Part shown: piece after piece, positions 47,222 through 57,765 of the stretch
Position numbering within the stretch: position 1 is the first letter of the stretch
How the letters are laid out: each line of letters starts with the position of its first letter
NCBI GenBank assembly: GCA_943735955.1
Contig: OX030966.1
Location: 4,077,476 to 4,141,475 of the forward strand
Length of the DNA: 64,000 nucleotides
DNA from: Piscicola geometra
Taxonomy: Eukaryota; Annelida; Clitellata; Hirudinida; Piscicolidae
Direction: 5' to 3'
Position numbers and translations under genes: made by a program
Notes under the pieces: model-generated
Told to the model about the DNA's origin: nothing
Databases searched by the model: none
What the model saw: only the letters and a program-made list of their open reading frames with translations

Positions 47222-48543
47222 AATAATAAAAACATATTAATAATTATGTCTTTTTTTCCGTCTATTGCGTTTTTAAAATTTGTTTAATAATCATGGGAAA
47301 TTAAATCTTTTTAATTGATATTTAAATTAATTTAAATTTCAAATTTTTTTCTCATTGTTTTCAAGGCTAATTAGATTTAGTTTTTTTCAGTTCTGCAATT
47401 TTCGATATAAAATGGCATGTTATATTTCATCATTTGTTGTATATTTCATTCGAAAAATCTAAAAATTATTTTCAATTTAATTCAAGCTTGAATCACGAGG
47501 CTTACTCGCGCCAAATTATACATTTAAATTGAACATTGTACATTTATCGATCGTTGGTAATATAAAACTATCTGATGAAGAATCTAAAAAACATGTTTAA
47601 AAAACATTTAATCTAGCGAAAGTCAAAACTCATAAAGAAAAACGCTATTTCGTTTATTTAATTTGGTTCTTGGAGAGACAACAACGTTAACATTATTCAA
47701 CGCCTGCTCATCCGATCACTAAATCATCGACACAATTCCCTAATTGTTTCGATGGGCTCTTCACATTTCGATTACATTTTTCGACAAAAATATTTTAAAT
47801 ACCTTTTTAATCGTTTAAATAAATGGTTCAGGGCTGTTACTTTTGCTTAATTCTTTTAACCTATAGGTTTATTTCGAGTATGATCTTTTTTGAAATTTTG
47901 CATTTTAAATTAATTCAAATAAACTTTTCACTGATTTCAATATTCAAATTATATAATTTAGAAGACATCTAGCTGTTCAACATCCTTGGCGTTCTTTTTT
48001 AACTGTTTTATATGGAGCTTTTTAAATATTTTCAACAAATCTTTTTATATCTTCAAATTAAACAAAAGTTTATTTAAATCATAAATATTAATAAAATAAT
48101 ATTACATCATTTACATACAATTAAAGTCCCATTATGAATTCAAATCAAGAATTCCTCAAATCCATAGTCAATTTCCATTTATGGTTTTTATAGGATCGAG
48201 AAATCCAAAACAGACTTCTGTACTAAAATATAGCATGTCTAGAAATGAGATCCTAACTCAAATGGGACCAGTTTTTTCATTCGGGTGTCAGGATACTATC
48301 CGTAGTCTTTTCTCGTTTCCATTGCTAATATAAACCATGATAACTTATTTGACGTCAGAATTAACAGAAAACAGACTTTGAGTCATTTAAAAAATCGAGC
48401 CTTCAAAGTTCTGGTTTATTAACAAAGAAAAAGTGAAAAACTTTTTTTAAATGTGTAATTTTGAAATTTCAAGAAAAAATATTTTTTAAAACTCACTCTT
48501 TCAACCCTCCCACGCATTTACCAAAGCACACACATTCAAACAT
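47222..48543. other. intergenic between convergent genes
   Basis: AT-rich 3' flank of the unknown exon and of ALADIN. No coding signal. Confidence 0.5.
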
Positions 48544-51500
48544 CTACTCGCCCACCCTTCCAAACCAAATGCCTGAGCGATCCAATATAGAGTTGTTTCC
48601 TTCATAACTTCTGTTTCTGTGGTAGAGAGAGGAATCCCCAGGCGGCATATTGAAAGAATTCAACAATAGATTCCCTTCAAACGACAACAACTGGTCCATT
48701 GTGGGTCTCTCATTGGTGGGTGGTTTGACGTCACGTGTTGCCTGTTGACCAATCCCGAGCCCGGGTTTGTAAAAGAAGGGCACGTGAGAGATTCGGCCTG
48801 ACGACCACGACTGAGTGATGGATGTGAGAAGACGTGTTTGAAAGGATAAGTTTGAAAGAAAGGTTTAAAAATGTTTGAAGGAAAGATTGAAAGAAGATGT
48901 TGAAGGAAGAGGTTAAAGGGAGAGGTTGAAAGGAAAGTGGAAATCGAGTGTAGAAAGTTATAAGAGAATTTTTCGCATTTTTAGTGTTATAAGACGCGAT
49001 TTTATCTTAAAAATAAAGAACCTGCGGTGTTTGAGAATGTATGTATGCAGAATATTTGTATGTCGAATCAACATTTTTAAGTCGTCTGCTTAATGTAAGG
49101 CAAGTTCGAACTTTTATGGGAAAGTGGTGTTGAATCAGATGGTCACTTACGTCATCAATGAATCATGGAATTTAAGCTAATATCAATCGGTTTACAGGCA
49201 ACAACTTGCCGACACAGCGTTCCGTAACTTCTTAAGAGAATTCGTCATTTCATGCATAAACATGTGCCTCGTAGCTACGAATTTTCTGAACTAAATATTG
49301 CGTATAACACTCCGGTGCATCTTACAACCCGAAAAATACGATATTTCCAAATCTATCTATGAACCCTTCAACCATCCAAACTTAATCTAATCATTAACCA
49401 ATTCCTCCAGCATTACCAACCCAGCTATTCAAACAAACATTCACCCATCCCTTCAAACAAACATCCACCCATCCCTTCAAACAGACATCCACCCATCCCT
49501 TCAAACAAACATCCACCCATCCCTTCAAACAAACATCCACCGCTCCATCCCTGCCACATACTACAGAGAGAAGCGACCCGGATGGAAAGGACGGCTTGAA
49601 GGTTATCATGCTCACACACTCTCCTGGCACGCCTCTGATGAAGCCCCTGAGACGACAGCGGTGGTTGTGGTGCTTGCTACACTATCATATTGTTGTATTA
49701 TAATCGCATAATTATGCGTGGAGGTATACTACTTTATTATAATTGCATAATTATGCGTGGAGGTATATTACTTTATTATAATTGCATAATTATGCGTGGA
49801 GGTATATTACTTTATTATAATTGCATAATTATGCGTGGAGGTATATTACTTTATTATAATTGCATAATTATGCGTGGAGGTATATTACTTTATTATAATT
49901 GCATAATTATGCGTGGAGGTATACTACTTTATTATAATTGCATAGTTAGGTATGATGGTATTCAGTAGATGGTGAATGGACGATGGTGATTGGTGGATAG
50001 AATGAAGGATGAAGAGGCGGTGCATGTTCAAAAGCTTAGAAGGCAAAAATAGGCTTTCTCCTGGGATGAGCAGGTCTTTCCTTCGACGAAAGTTAGATTT
50101 CTTCCATATTTGGGTGCAAGTATGCGTGAAAAGATTCCTTAAATACTTCCCCTACTCGCAAACAAACATCTTCCTCTTACAGGCGCTACATATACATCCA
50201 ATATAAGCAAGCTAGGTGTACGCTGCTTAGCGCCTCTGAGGCATGGCAAGTGTCAAGAAAGAGACAGTGAAGCAAACATCTTTCTCTTACAGGCGCTACA
50301 TATACAGCCACTATAAACAAGTTAAGTGTACAATACTCAGCGCCTCTGAGGCATGGCAAGTGTCAAGAGATAGACAGTGAAGCTGTTCAGGCCGTTGTGA
50401 GAGATCAAAGTAAAATCAGCCCAAGACGTCTTTTGTTAATGCCTGAAATCCAGGACATTTTGCTGCGAATTGGTAAAAATATTTCGACAAGCCGGGTGTA
50501 ACACTGATACGATCAACACTCGAGAGAGGAAAAATGATTAAGGCTTTTATAACGTAAACTAAAAAGACGACCTTGTTGAATATGATGATGATGTTAATGA
50601 TGATGGTGATGATGTTAATGATGATGGTGATGATGATGGTGATGATGGTGATAATGATGATGATGATGATGATGATGCAGACCTTGGGAGAGCTTTGAAA
50701 ACAGGTTTCCACCTGGTCTGATATACAGCGAGCAGTGCTGATGACGATCCTGTTGGGATGGTTAATAAAAGAAACAATTAATGTACTTATCCAAGAGGCG
50801 TTAGAACAAAATGATAATTAAAAAAAAATAGTAACTTAATAGATAATGATGATGATAGGAATGATGCTAATGCTGATAATGATAGAAATGATGATGATAA
50901 TGATAACAATGATGATGATAATGATAACAATGATGATGATAATGTAAACAATGATGATGAAAATGATAAAAATGATGATAATGATGAATAAAAACCTCTG
51001 AAAGAAACCACCAGTCTTTCTCCATGAGGGTCCCAAGCCAGCTGATGCACCAAGCCCCCCACTGGCCCCTCCCCAAAGTCCACCTCAGCCAATGACAACA
51101 CCGCACTGGGTGACCTAGATACAGCCAACGAATCAGAACTCGTCTTTGCCGATGCGAATACCTGATATTGAATAATGGGTGTGAAATTAATAAAAAACCC
51201 GCACACTTCAATGTATGTAGAAAACGCGTGGATTAAAAGCCTATCGGACCAAAAACCAATTAAATACTTTAAAAAATTTTTTGCATACCAGATACAAAAG
51301 GTCAAAGTAATGGCGAATGAGTGAAGTAAGAGCAATTGAGTGGGAAGATGGGAACTGAGTGTAAAGACACCAGTGAGTAGACGATGGGTTGGTGGGAGGG
51401 GCAAAAGAGGAGGGTGGAGCCATCGGGACTCCACGCATGCGCCCTGCAAGGCCCCTCCATGTCGCCCCACACCACACTGCGCCAGTCCTTGCACTCCCAC

Positions 51501-54500
51501 ACGCTGTTGGTGGGAAGAGGAGGAGGGGAGGGGGAGGGAAAAAAGAGGAGGGGGGAGGGGAAATAATTAGGATGAGGATGGAAAGATTTTCTTGAAAGTT
51601 TTAGAAAGTGGTTAGTGTGACATAGATTAGTTAGTAGATGATCAGACAAAGATGAGTGAAGATGAACGAACTCGCTAATTTATCATATGAAAGAAGAACC
51701 GGACTAACTGGAAAGAGTTGCAAGAGGAGGTGGTGAGGAGTTTGACGTTGTCAGGGGCGAATGAGGCAGTGATGAGGGGCATGCGAGGGCTGCATCTAAT
51801 GGCATGGTGCTTCTCTGTGCTAGTGTTCCAAATCTGGTGATGGTTGGTAAAAAGTTATGGTTGTAGTGGTTGGTGAATAGTCGTGGTGGTGGTGGTGGTT
51901 GGTGAATAGTAGTGGCTAATGATTGCTGAATTGATGACGAGGACTGGTGGTGAGGGATGATGAATGAGTGGGAGAGTCAACTAGAAATGTATTGCCAAAT
52001 CATCCCTCCCAAAAAAGCCTTAATTAAAACCACAGCGCACAAATTACAGCTACCAAAAAGCACAAAAGATGAACCATTACTCAATCCCAAAACCCACACG
52101 AACCAATATGCAACCATCCATTGGTGAACAAGAAAGCAACAGATCCCCGCTGGGAGTCCACGCCACCGAAGAAATAGGGCAATGACCTGCTTTCGAGAGG
52201 ATCTGATTGGTCGTAGTGATGGCTGACCTAGAATTGGCAGCCAATGACGAAGGCTGTATGTGCCAGAGGATGATGCAGCTGCTGCATGCGACGGCGAGGT
52301 CGGATGAAGAGAAGGGTCTGTGTGTCGAGGAGGAGAGGAGGGAGGGGGGGGAAGGGGGAGAGAGGGAGGGAGGGTGAGAGAGGGGAAGGAGATGAGAAGG
52401 GGGTGGTTGATGAGTTGGTGTGTAGTCGATGAGTAATCTATTCATATTGGACTTTGAGTTGCAGACCGAATGTAACATTGAAATAATATAAAATATTATA
52501 TAACTGACTGACTCAAACTAGAAATCACATGCATTCTGCAATCGCCCTAACCCCTGCATGCTACCCTTCATCCCCTCTACCCACCCACTCACCCACCCAC
52601 CCACCTCCAAGCCAACATCACAATCTGCTTCTGACTCGCCAGTCTTAGCGCTCTGACGTCACTGTATGACTCACCACCGGTACTACTACCAACACCACCA
52701 CCTCCAGTATCATCATCATAATCCTTGATGAGTAATTCGTCGTCCCTCAAGGCGACCGCCATCTTGGAAACGTGGGGGTGCCACGCCATGTGACGTATAT
52801 GGCTGCTTTGCCTGTGTGGGAGGGGGGAAGAGGGGTGGGGGGGGGGGGGGTGGGGAGTAGAAGTAGGGTGGCTATGTGTGGTGGAATGAGAAAAACACAT
52901 AAAAAAGTTGAGATTGTTGGTGTGCTTTTGTGTGATATGAAAGAGTGATGAAAGTATGAAATTGAAAATCTATAAAGTGTGATAAAAGCATTCGATAAGT
53001 AATTTGAAAGTTATACCAGTTTTGAACTTGTGCAAAGTCGCTCAGCATTTCTTCTGTGGACATCTAGTGGAGGAAGATGCTTAATTATATGTGCATTTCA
53101 TAATCATATTCATATTCATAAGACTTAATCACCATCATCATCATCTTCATCATTGTTATCAGTAACTTCAATAATCACTATCAAGGCTATCACCATCATC
53201 ATCATCATCCTCCTCCTCATAATCATTATCAATATCATCATCCTCATCATAATTATTATCATCATCATCACAATTATCCTCATCATCATCATCACCACCC
53301 TATACTTACAGCAAGGTGTGGAGACTGAAGTCTTCTGCAAAAGTTGAGAACTTTTGAAGCCCATATTGAGACTGTCTTGCTCACTGCAATGATGATGATG
53401 ATGATTGTGGCAGTGCTGATGATGATGGTGCTGTTGGTGATGATTATGATGGTGTTGGTGATGATTATGATGGCGTTGGTGATGATTATGATGGTGTTGG
53501 TGATGATTATGATGGCGTTGGTGATGCTTGTATTGGTAATGATTACAATGGTAATGTTGATGATGATTGTGACATCATTAACCCATTAACGCATGACTCA
53601 AAGGAATTAATTAATTTTTCTACAGTTTATTGAAAAACTGATTCTAAAAAATAAAATCAAAAAATAAGTCTGAAATATTTTATCCAAAAAAAGTTATGAT
53701 GAAAATAAAAAATGTCCTTAAAAAAGGACACTATGCATTGCTACTCACGGTAATCACGATTCGTGGTAGATGCTGAAGCACTCCAAATGTAAAGCTACAT
53801 TACATTTAAGGCATTTCTTTTCCACTTTCTTTCCACATTACTTGCATCTTTTTTGGCCATCTTCAATTTTACCAATAAAATGATCTTTTCCATCGTATCG
53901 GACCTCTGCAACACGCTTTTAGCTAACTTCATGGATTTTTTTTTCTTTTTTGATCTGTTTGAAACCATATGAAAAAATTATAAGTATTTCAGTATAACAT
54001 GGAGTGTCTTTTGGTAAGCATTTTATTAGTTTAGATACCACTGATCCACCAAGTCCTAATTCGCTATTGAACTCTTCCGAGGCTCCTTGATACGGGTAAC
54101 AGGTTACCCAATACCCAAGCCTATTATTTAGACACCAAACTTTATATCCAAACCTTATGGGTTTTCCTCTGATAAACTGTTTTGATGAATGCCTTCCATA
54201 ATATGGCACCATTGATTCCTCAATCGCCAAATGACATTCTTTGGGCCAAAATTTGAGAAATCTTTCATTCATAGCATCAAATAATGGACGCACTTTGGCC
54301 ATCTTGTCTAACTTATTAATTTTCTTATTGTCATTGCAATGCAAATATCTTAATAACTCTTCAAATCTGTTCACAGTCATAGCATTGCTTACAGCTAGAT
54401 TGTGTACATCGTCGCTCTGTTCCCAGTACATCCTGCGCTTTGCCAAAGGAACATAACCTGAAAGCATGAGTAAAGCCAGCACCACTCTATATTCATTTTC

Positions 54501-55981
54501 AGTAGCATTCAGCTGTTTTAGTTTTTGGCTGTCATATAAATTTGACATGTCTGTTATTAGCTTGATGACTGGTACATCCAAAAATAAATTAAACAATGTG
54601 AGAGGAAACATTTTTTCTAAAATTGGTTTGTCCTCGGAACTATTATCTGCCAATAATCCAATTTTTTTAGCTGGCCTTTTTACAGCAGTTTCTTTTCTAC
54701 TTATAGTGGTTTTCTCTTCCCCGATTTTGGAAATTACTATTTCTGCTTCTGCATTTAGCTGGTTTCTTGAAAAATTATCTAGGGTACCTTCACCATCCTC
54801 GGGTTCACTATCCTCATCAGAGCAGTTTGGGTCAGTAGAAGGAATCATGACTATATCTGCTGAAAAGAAATCATTGTCATCTTCCAAAATACTAATGACT
54901 TCATGAAGAGCGAATCTGAAAATAATTGTTTTTACCATCTGTATTACTGCATAGTGTCCTTAAAAATGGACACTCAATAAAACACAGTTTTTGGAAATAA
55001 TATTACATGTAAAATGAAATTTATTTTAAAATAAGATATAAGAATGAATAACAATGGAATAATATTATAAATCATAAATGGTAGACATTAAATAAAATTA
55101 TAACTAACTTTTTTTCATGAGCCATGACAAAAACACAAAAAATTTAGTTATCGCCTTGAAAAATCAGAATATCGAAACAATTTATCAATTTCAAATCACA
55201 AAAAATTTTTTTTTAAAGACTTCAGTTTATATAAGACAGGATTAGTTGCAAAGATAATAAATATAATCAAGATAACTATTATAAAAAAAACTTGTTATTG
55301 CTGTCCTTAAAAAAGGACAGTATGCGTTAATGGGTTAAGTGACATACAGTGATTAGTTGAGTTGGTTTGCATGTTCGCCAGCTCTATGAGAATACCCATC
55401 ATTCCATGCTTGCTCCTGTGTTGAATACTAAAATATTATCATACTGAAAAGTTCAACAAAATGTAAATTGTTAATAACTTTATTTTCTATTAAATATTAG
55501 GTATTAGCAAAATAGTTAATTATTTTCTTTTAAATTGCAAACTCATCATCACCATGCTTTAATTAGTTGGACGCGGAGTGGTTCATAGGTTTGTACAAAG
55601 GGGCAGGGCTCTTTGGAGTCTCTGTGACGACTTAATTTGCATTTTTCTGTTGAGCCAAAGAAAGCTGCATACGGAATATCTTGCTGTTGTTTGAGTTTAA
55701 TGTTTAAAAATAATTTAATTTAAGATTTCTTTTTGTGAATAAATTATCAAATTAATGGGAAAATAAAATTTTGGATAATCACCGCTTCAGCTGGAGATGA
55801 ATGCTCCAATGGCCTCTGCATAAGGCAGGAGTTTCGTTCACAAACCGTCTGAAAAAATTCAGAAGGTGGTGAAGAAAAACTTGATAAGCTTAACATTCTG
55901 AAATTATTTTTTCTTATTTTCTGAATCTGTATACGGGGATTTAAACTGAATGAGAAAAGCGGGGCCAATGAGAGTAATGTG
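48544..55981 (-). CDS. AAAS: ALADIN, nuclear pore WD-repeat protein, 14 exons found, 5' end missing
   Basis: Minus-strand exons: 55981-55935, 55848-55783, 55630-55553, 55427-55348, 53383-53310, 53063-53017, 52811-52605, 52317-52104, 51833-51709, 51503-51371, 51161-50996, 50749-50683, 49646-49562, 48810-48544; all phases agree, 551 residues, against 546 for the human protein from memory. Recognised blocks: HGMMGILIELANM, MLSDFAQVQNW, HIRHMAWHPHVSKMAVAL, DLAVACSSCIILWHI, ISSVAWTPSGDLLLSCSP, HAWSPDGSTLLF, QLAWDPHGERLVVSF, MITFKPSFPSGSLLSV and WSSGRISHVPFFY, in the human order. ALADIN sits on the cytoplasmic face of the nuclear pore through NDC1. The first exon found has no ATG, so a short upstream coding exon remains to be placed between 55982 and 56432. 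Confidence falls toward the three 5' exons. Confidence 0.88.
49437..49545. repeat. 24-bp tandem repeat in last ALADIN intron
   Basis: Nearly five copies of CCCTTCAAACAAACATCCAC plus CCAT, almost identical. They lie just downstream of the exon ending at 49562. Confidence 0.9.
49693..49945 (+). repeat. 39-bp tandem repeat with palindromic core, ALADIN intron
   Basis: About 6.5 near-identical 39-bp units. Each holds the perfect 12-bp palindrome GCATAATTATGC, except the first and last units, where one base differs. Located in the intron 50682-49647. Confidence 0.92.
50165..50384. repeat. 110-bp tandem duplication with internal inverted repeats
   Basis: Two copies offset by 110 bp, starting AACATCTT and ending GACAGTGAAGC. 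Each has AGGCGCT near its start and AGCGCCT about 45 bp later, then GCCTCTGAGGC, itself a short hairpin. Copies differ most in the loop and least in the stems and the GAGGCATGGCAAGTGTCAAG segment. Confidence 0.85.
50416..50518 (-). CDS. candidate alternative terminal exon of ALADIN
   Basis: An open stretch after a CTCTCTCGAG acceptor, in the phase left by the exon ending 50683. It would add 34 residues (begins SVDRISVTPGLSKYF) and stop at TGA. The conserved route instead skips to 49646, which restores the GFIRGVPGE and ITFKPSFPSG blocks. So this is either a truncating alternative exon or chance. Confidence 0.2.
50580..50680. repeat. ATG/GAT triplet array in ALADIN intron
   Basis: GATGATGGTGATGATG units. 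Further triplet arrays lie in neighbouring ALADIN introns: 50845-50990, 53125-53300 and 53385-53570. Confidence 0.85.
53125..53300. repeat. ATC/CAT triplet array in ALADIN intron
   Basis: CATCATCATCATAATTATC-type units between exons 53383-53310 and 53063-53017. Confidence 0.85.
53385..53570. repeat. GATGATTATGATGGTGTTGGT repeat, ALADIN intron
   Basis: A triplet array that grades into a 30-bp higher-order unit (GGTGTTGGTGATGATTATGA, alternating with GGCGTTGG), about four copies. It lies directly before the piggyBac target site. Confidence 0.8.
53582..55334 (-). mobile_element. piggyBac-type DNA transposon, 1753 bp, degenerate
   Basis: Terminal inverted repeats CCCATTAACGCAT (left) and ATGCGTTAATGGG (right), 13 bp perfect, flanked by TTAA on both sides (53578-53581, 55335-55338), the diagnostic piggyBac target site. 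Palindromes of the type TGTCCTTAAAAAAGGACA occur just inside both ends. It sits in the ALADIN intron between exons 55427-55348 and 53383-53310, on the same strand as ALADIN, so it need not disrupt the protein. Confidence 0.93.
53760..54938 (-). pseudogene. piggyBac transposase (PGBD-like), internally deleted
   Basis: The open frame 54938-53919 (339 aa) has an acidic N-terminus and the DDE_Tnp_1_7 start: VIKLITDMSNLYDSQK, then RMYWEQSDDVHN, FEELLRYLHCND, and FIRGKPIRFGYKVWCL. The first catalytic aspartate, expected in an IDESMVPYYGR-type motif, reads AIEESMVPYYGR, so D has become E. After LPKDTPCYTEIL the frame leaves the family. The middle of the RNase H fold, with the other catalytic Asp residues, is gone. 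Further on (about 53875-53760) the C-terminal Cys-rich finger is still visible (KKCLKCNVALHLECF) but broken by a stop. Not functional. Confidence 0.85.
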
Positions 55982-56432
55982 CTAAAAGTTATAAAAGTGT
56001 TGGGAGAAAAATATATTCTATAAATACAAAAAACAAAATCGAACTTAACTGGATTAATTTTTATGTTATTCCTATTATTATTTATAATAATTATATTTTG
56101 AAAATAGTTTTCAGTAACTTAAAAATTCAAAACTTATAAGTTTTGTCAAGTTTTATATAACTATATTTCTATGTGAGTTTGAAAAAATTCGATATAAAGA
56201 GTTTTAAAAATGTCAGCTTCAAAGTGCAATGTTTATTATGAAATCTAAGTTTCATTTCTACAACCACTATAAGCATGTATTCAAACTTGTGAAACCAGAA
56301 ATAATCTGATGCTGAACAGATCTCAAACTTTGAAAGATGCTATAAAACTGGCTGCTTTTTTATTTATTCTTACACTTCAAGCTTCACTCTTTTTCAAACA
56401 CCTTTGTTGACACCTGAAATTAGTTTTCAAAG
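55982..56432. promoter_or_regulatory. shared divergent 5' region of ALADIN and HMBS
   Basis: About 450 bp between the 5'-most ALADIN exon identified (minus) and the HMBS start codon (plus). AT-rich, no clear TATA box in good position, no CpG-rich stretch. It should contain the unplaced ALADIN start and both promoters. Called from gene geometry only. Confidence 0.35.
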
Positions 56433-57734
56433 ATGTCTGGTGACCAGAGAGTTGTGAGAGTTGGATCCAGGAAGAGCCAGGTTTTAAATCAATTGATATG
56501 GCTTAATTATTTCAATAAAAAGTAGAAAAAGATTATATTAAATCATTTTTTTGGCAGCTTGCCATGGTTCAAACAGAAAAGGTCATTGATAGTTTGAGCA
56601 CAAAATTTCCCAGCATCAAGTTTGAAATAGGTAAGTCAACTTCTTTTATAAAATATTAATTCAAATTCAAATAAATTTAGTAAAAGGCAAATAAATTTCT
56701 ATATTTGTAAAATTTGTAAATAAAGTTAAGCCCTTTTCACAGTTTCAATGACAACCACTGGTGACAAAATCCTCGACAAGCCTTTACCAGAGGTTATTCC
56801 AAAAATAAATTAACACATTTCTATTTTCAAATATAATGTCTCACAACCATTCTCGCATTTCAATTTAACAAACACCCTTTCGTTAAAAATTTCAGCAAAA
56901 AGTCTCAACTAGCCTCACAGACCACTTCAAACCCTGTCTTACAAACAGATCGGCGAAGTGAGTGTTTTCACAAAGGAGTTGGAGGTGGCATTGCTGGACC
57001 ACCGGGTGGACATGATCGTGCACTCTCTCAAGGACGTGCCCACTGAGCTGGCGTCAGGCCTCGTCGTGGGAGCCATCTGCGCGTTAGAGGGGGTTGAAAG
57101 AAGAAAAGAATTTTAGTTTTGGTTGCTTAAGGTGGATGGGATTATTGCAGCTTTCAATTAAGTTTTCAATTTCTTTCTTCTCACCACCACCATCATACAA
57201 CACATTGTTTTAGTTAGAAACTTCTACCATTACTTTTTTACCACTACTATTAAACCTTCCATGACTACCACCACCATCACAATGCAGGCGGAATGACAGT
57301 AGTGACGCATTGGTTGTCAAGCAGGGCTCCACGGCAACCAGTCTAGACACCTTGCCCACAGGAAGGTTCTCATGATGATGATGATGACGCGGGAGAAAAT
57401 GGTGTTTAAAATGTCGGTTTAGTCGCGTTATTTTGAAAAGATGAAAAAAATTGGGTTTTAAGAGTATAAATATGTATTATTAAACAAATTGAAATTGTTT
57501 TCACTTTACCCATCATTACTATCATCAGCACCACATCATTACTATCATCAGCACCACATCATTACTATCATCAGCACCACATCATTACTATCATCAGTAC
57601 CACATAATAACTGTTATGATCATCACCATATCATCATCATCACCACCTCCAGTGTGGTAGGCACAAGCTCAATGAGAAGAACAGCTCAACTGAGTAAGCT
57701 GCACCCACACTTGAGGATTGTCGACATGGTGATT

Positions 57735-57765
<31 letters not shown>

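Noticed and set aside
49690..49968. 92-aa frame with seven 13-residue repeats (MRGGILLYYNC)
   Set aside because: The 39-bp unit is a multiple of three, so it stays open by arithmetic. It lies in an ALADIN intron, has no splice support, and shows near identity at the DNA level.
49693..50384. CRISPR-like appearance of direct repeats
   Set aside because: The 39-bp units are contiguous with no unique spacers, and this is intron-bearing animal DNA.
57083..57110. GGGG before GTTGAA as end of HMBS exon 4
   Set aside because: Gives the wrong phase and extra residues; the donor after 57082 restores the conserved AICxRxDxxDA block.
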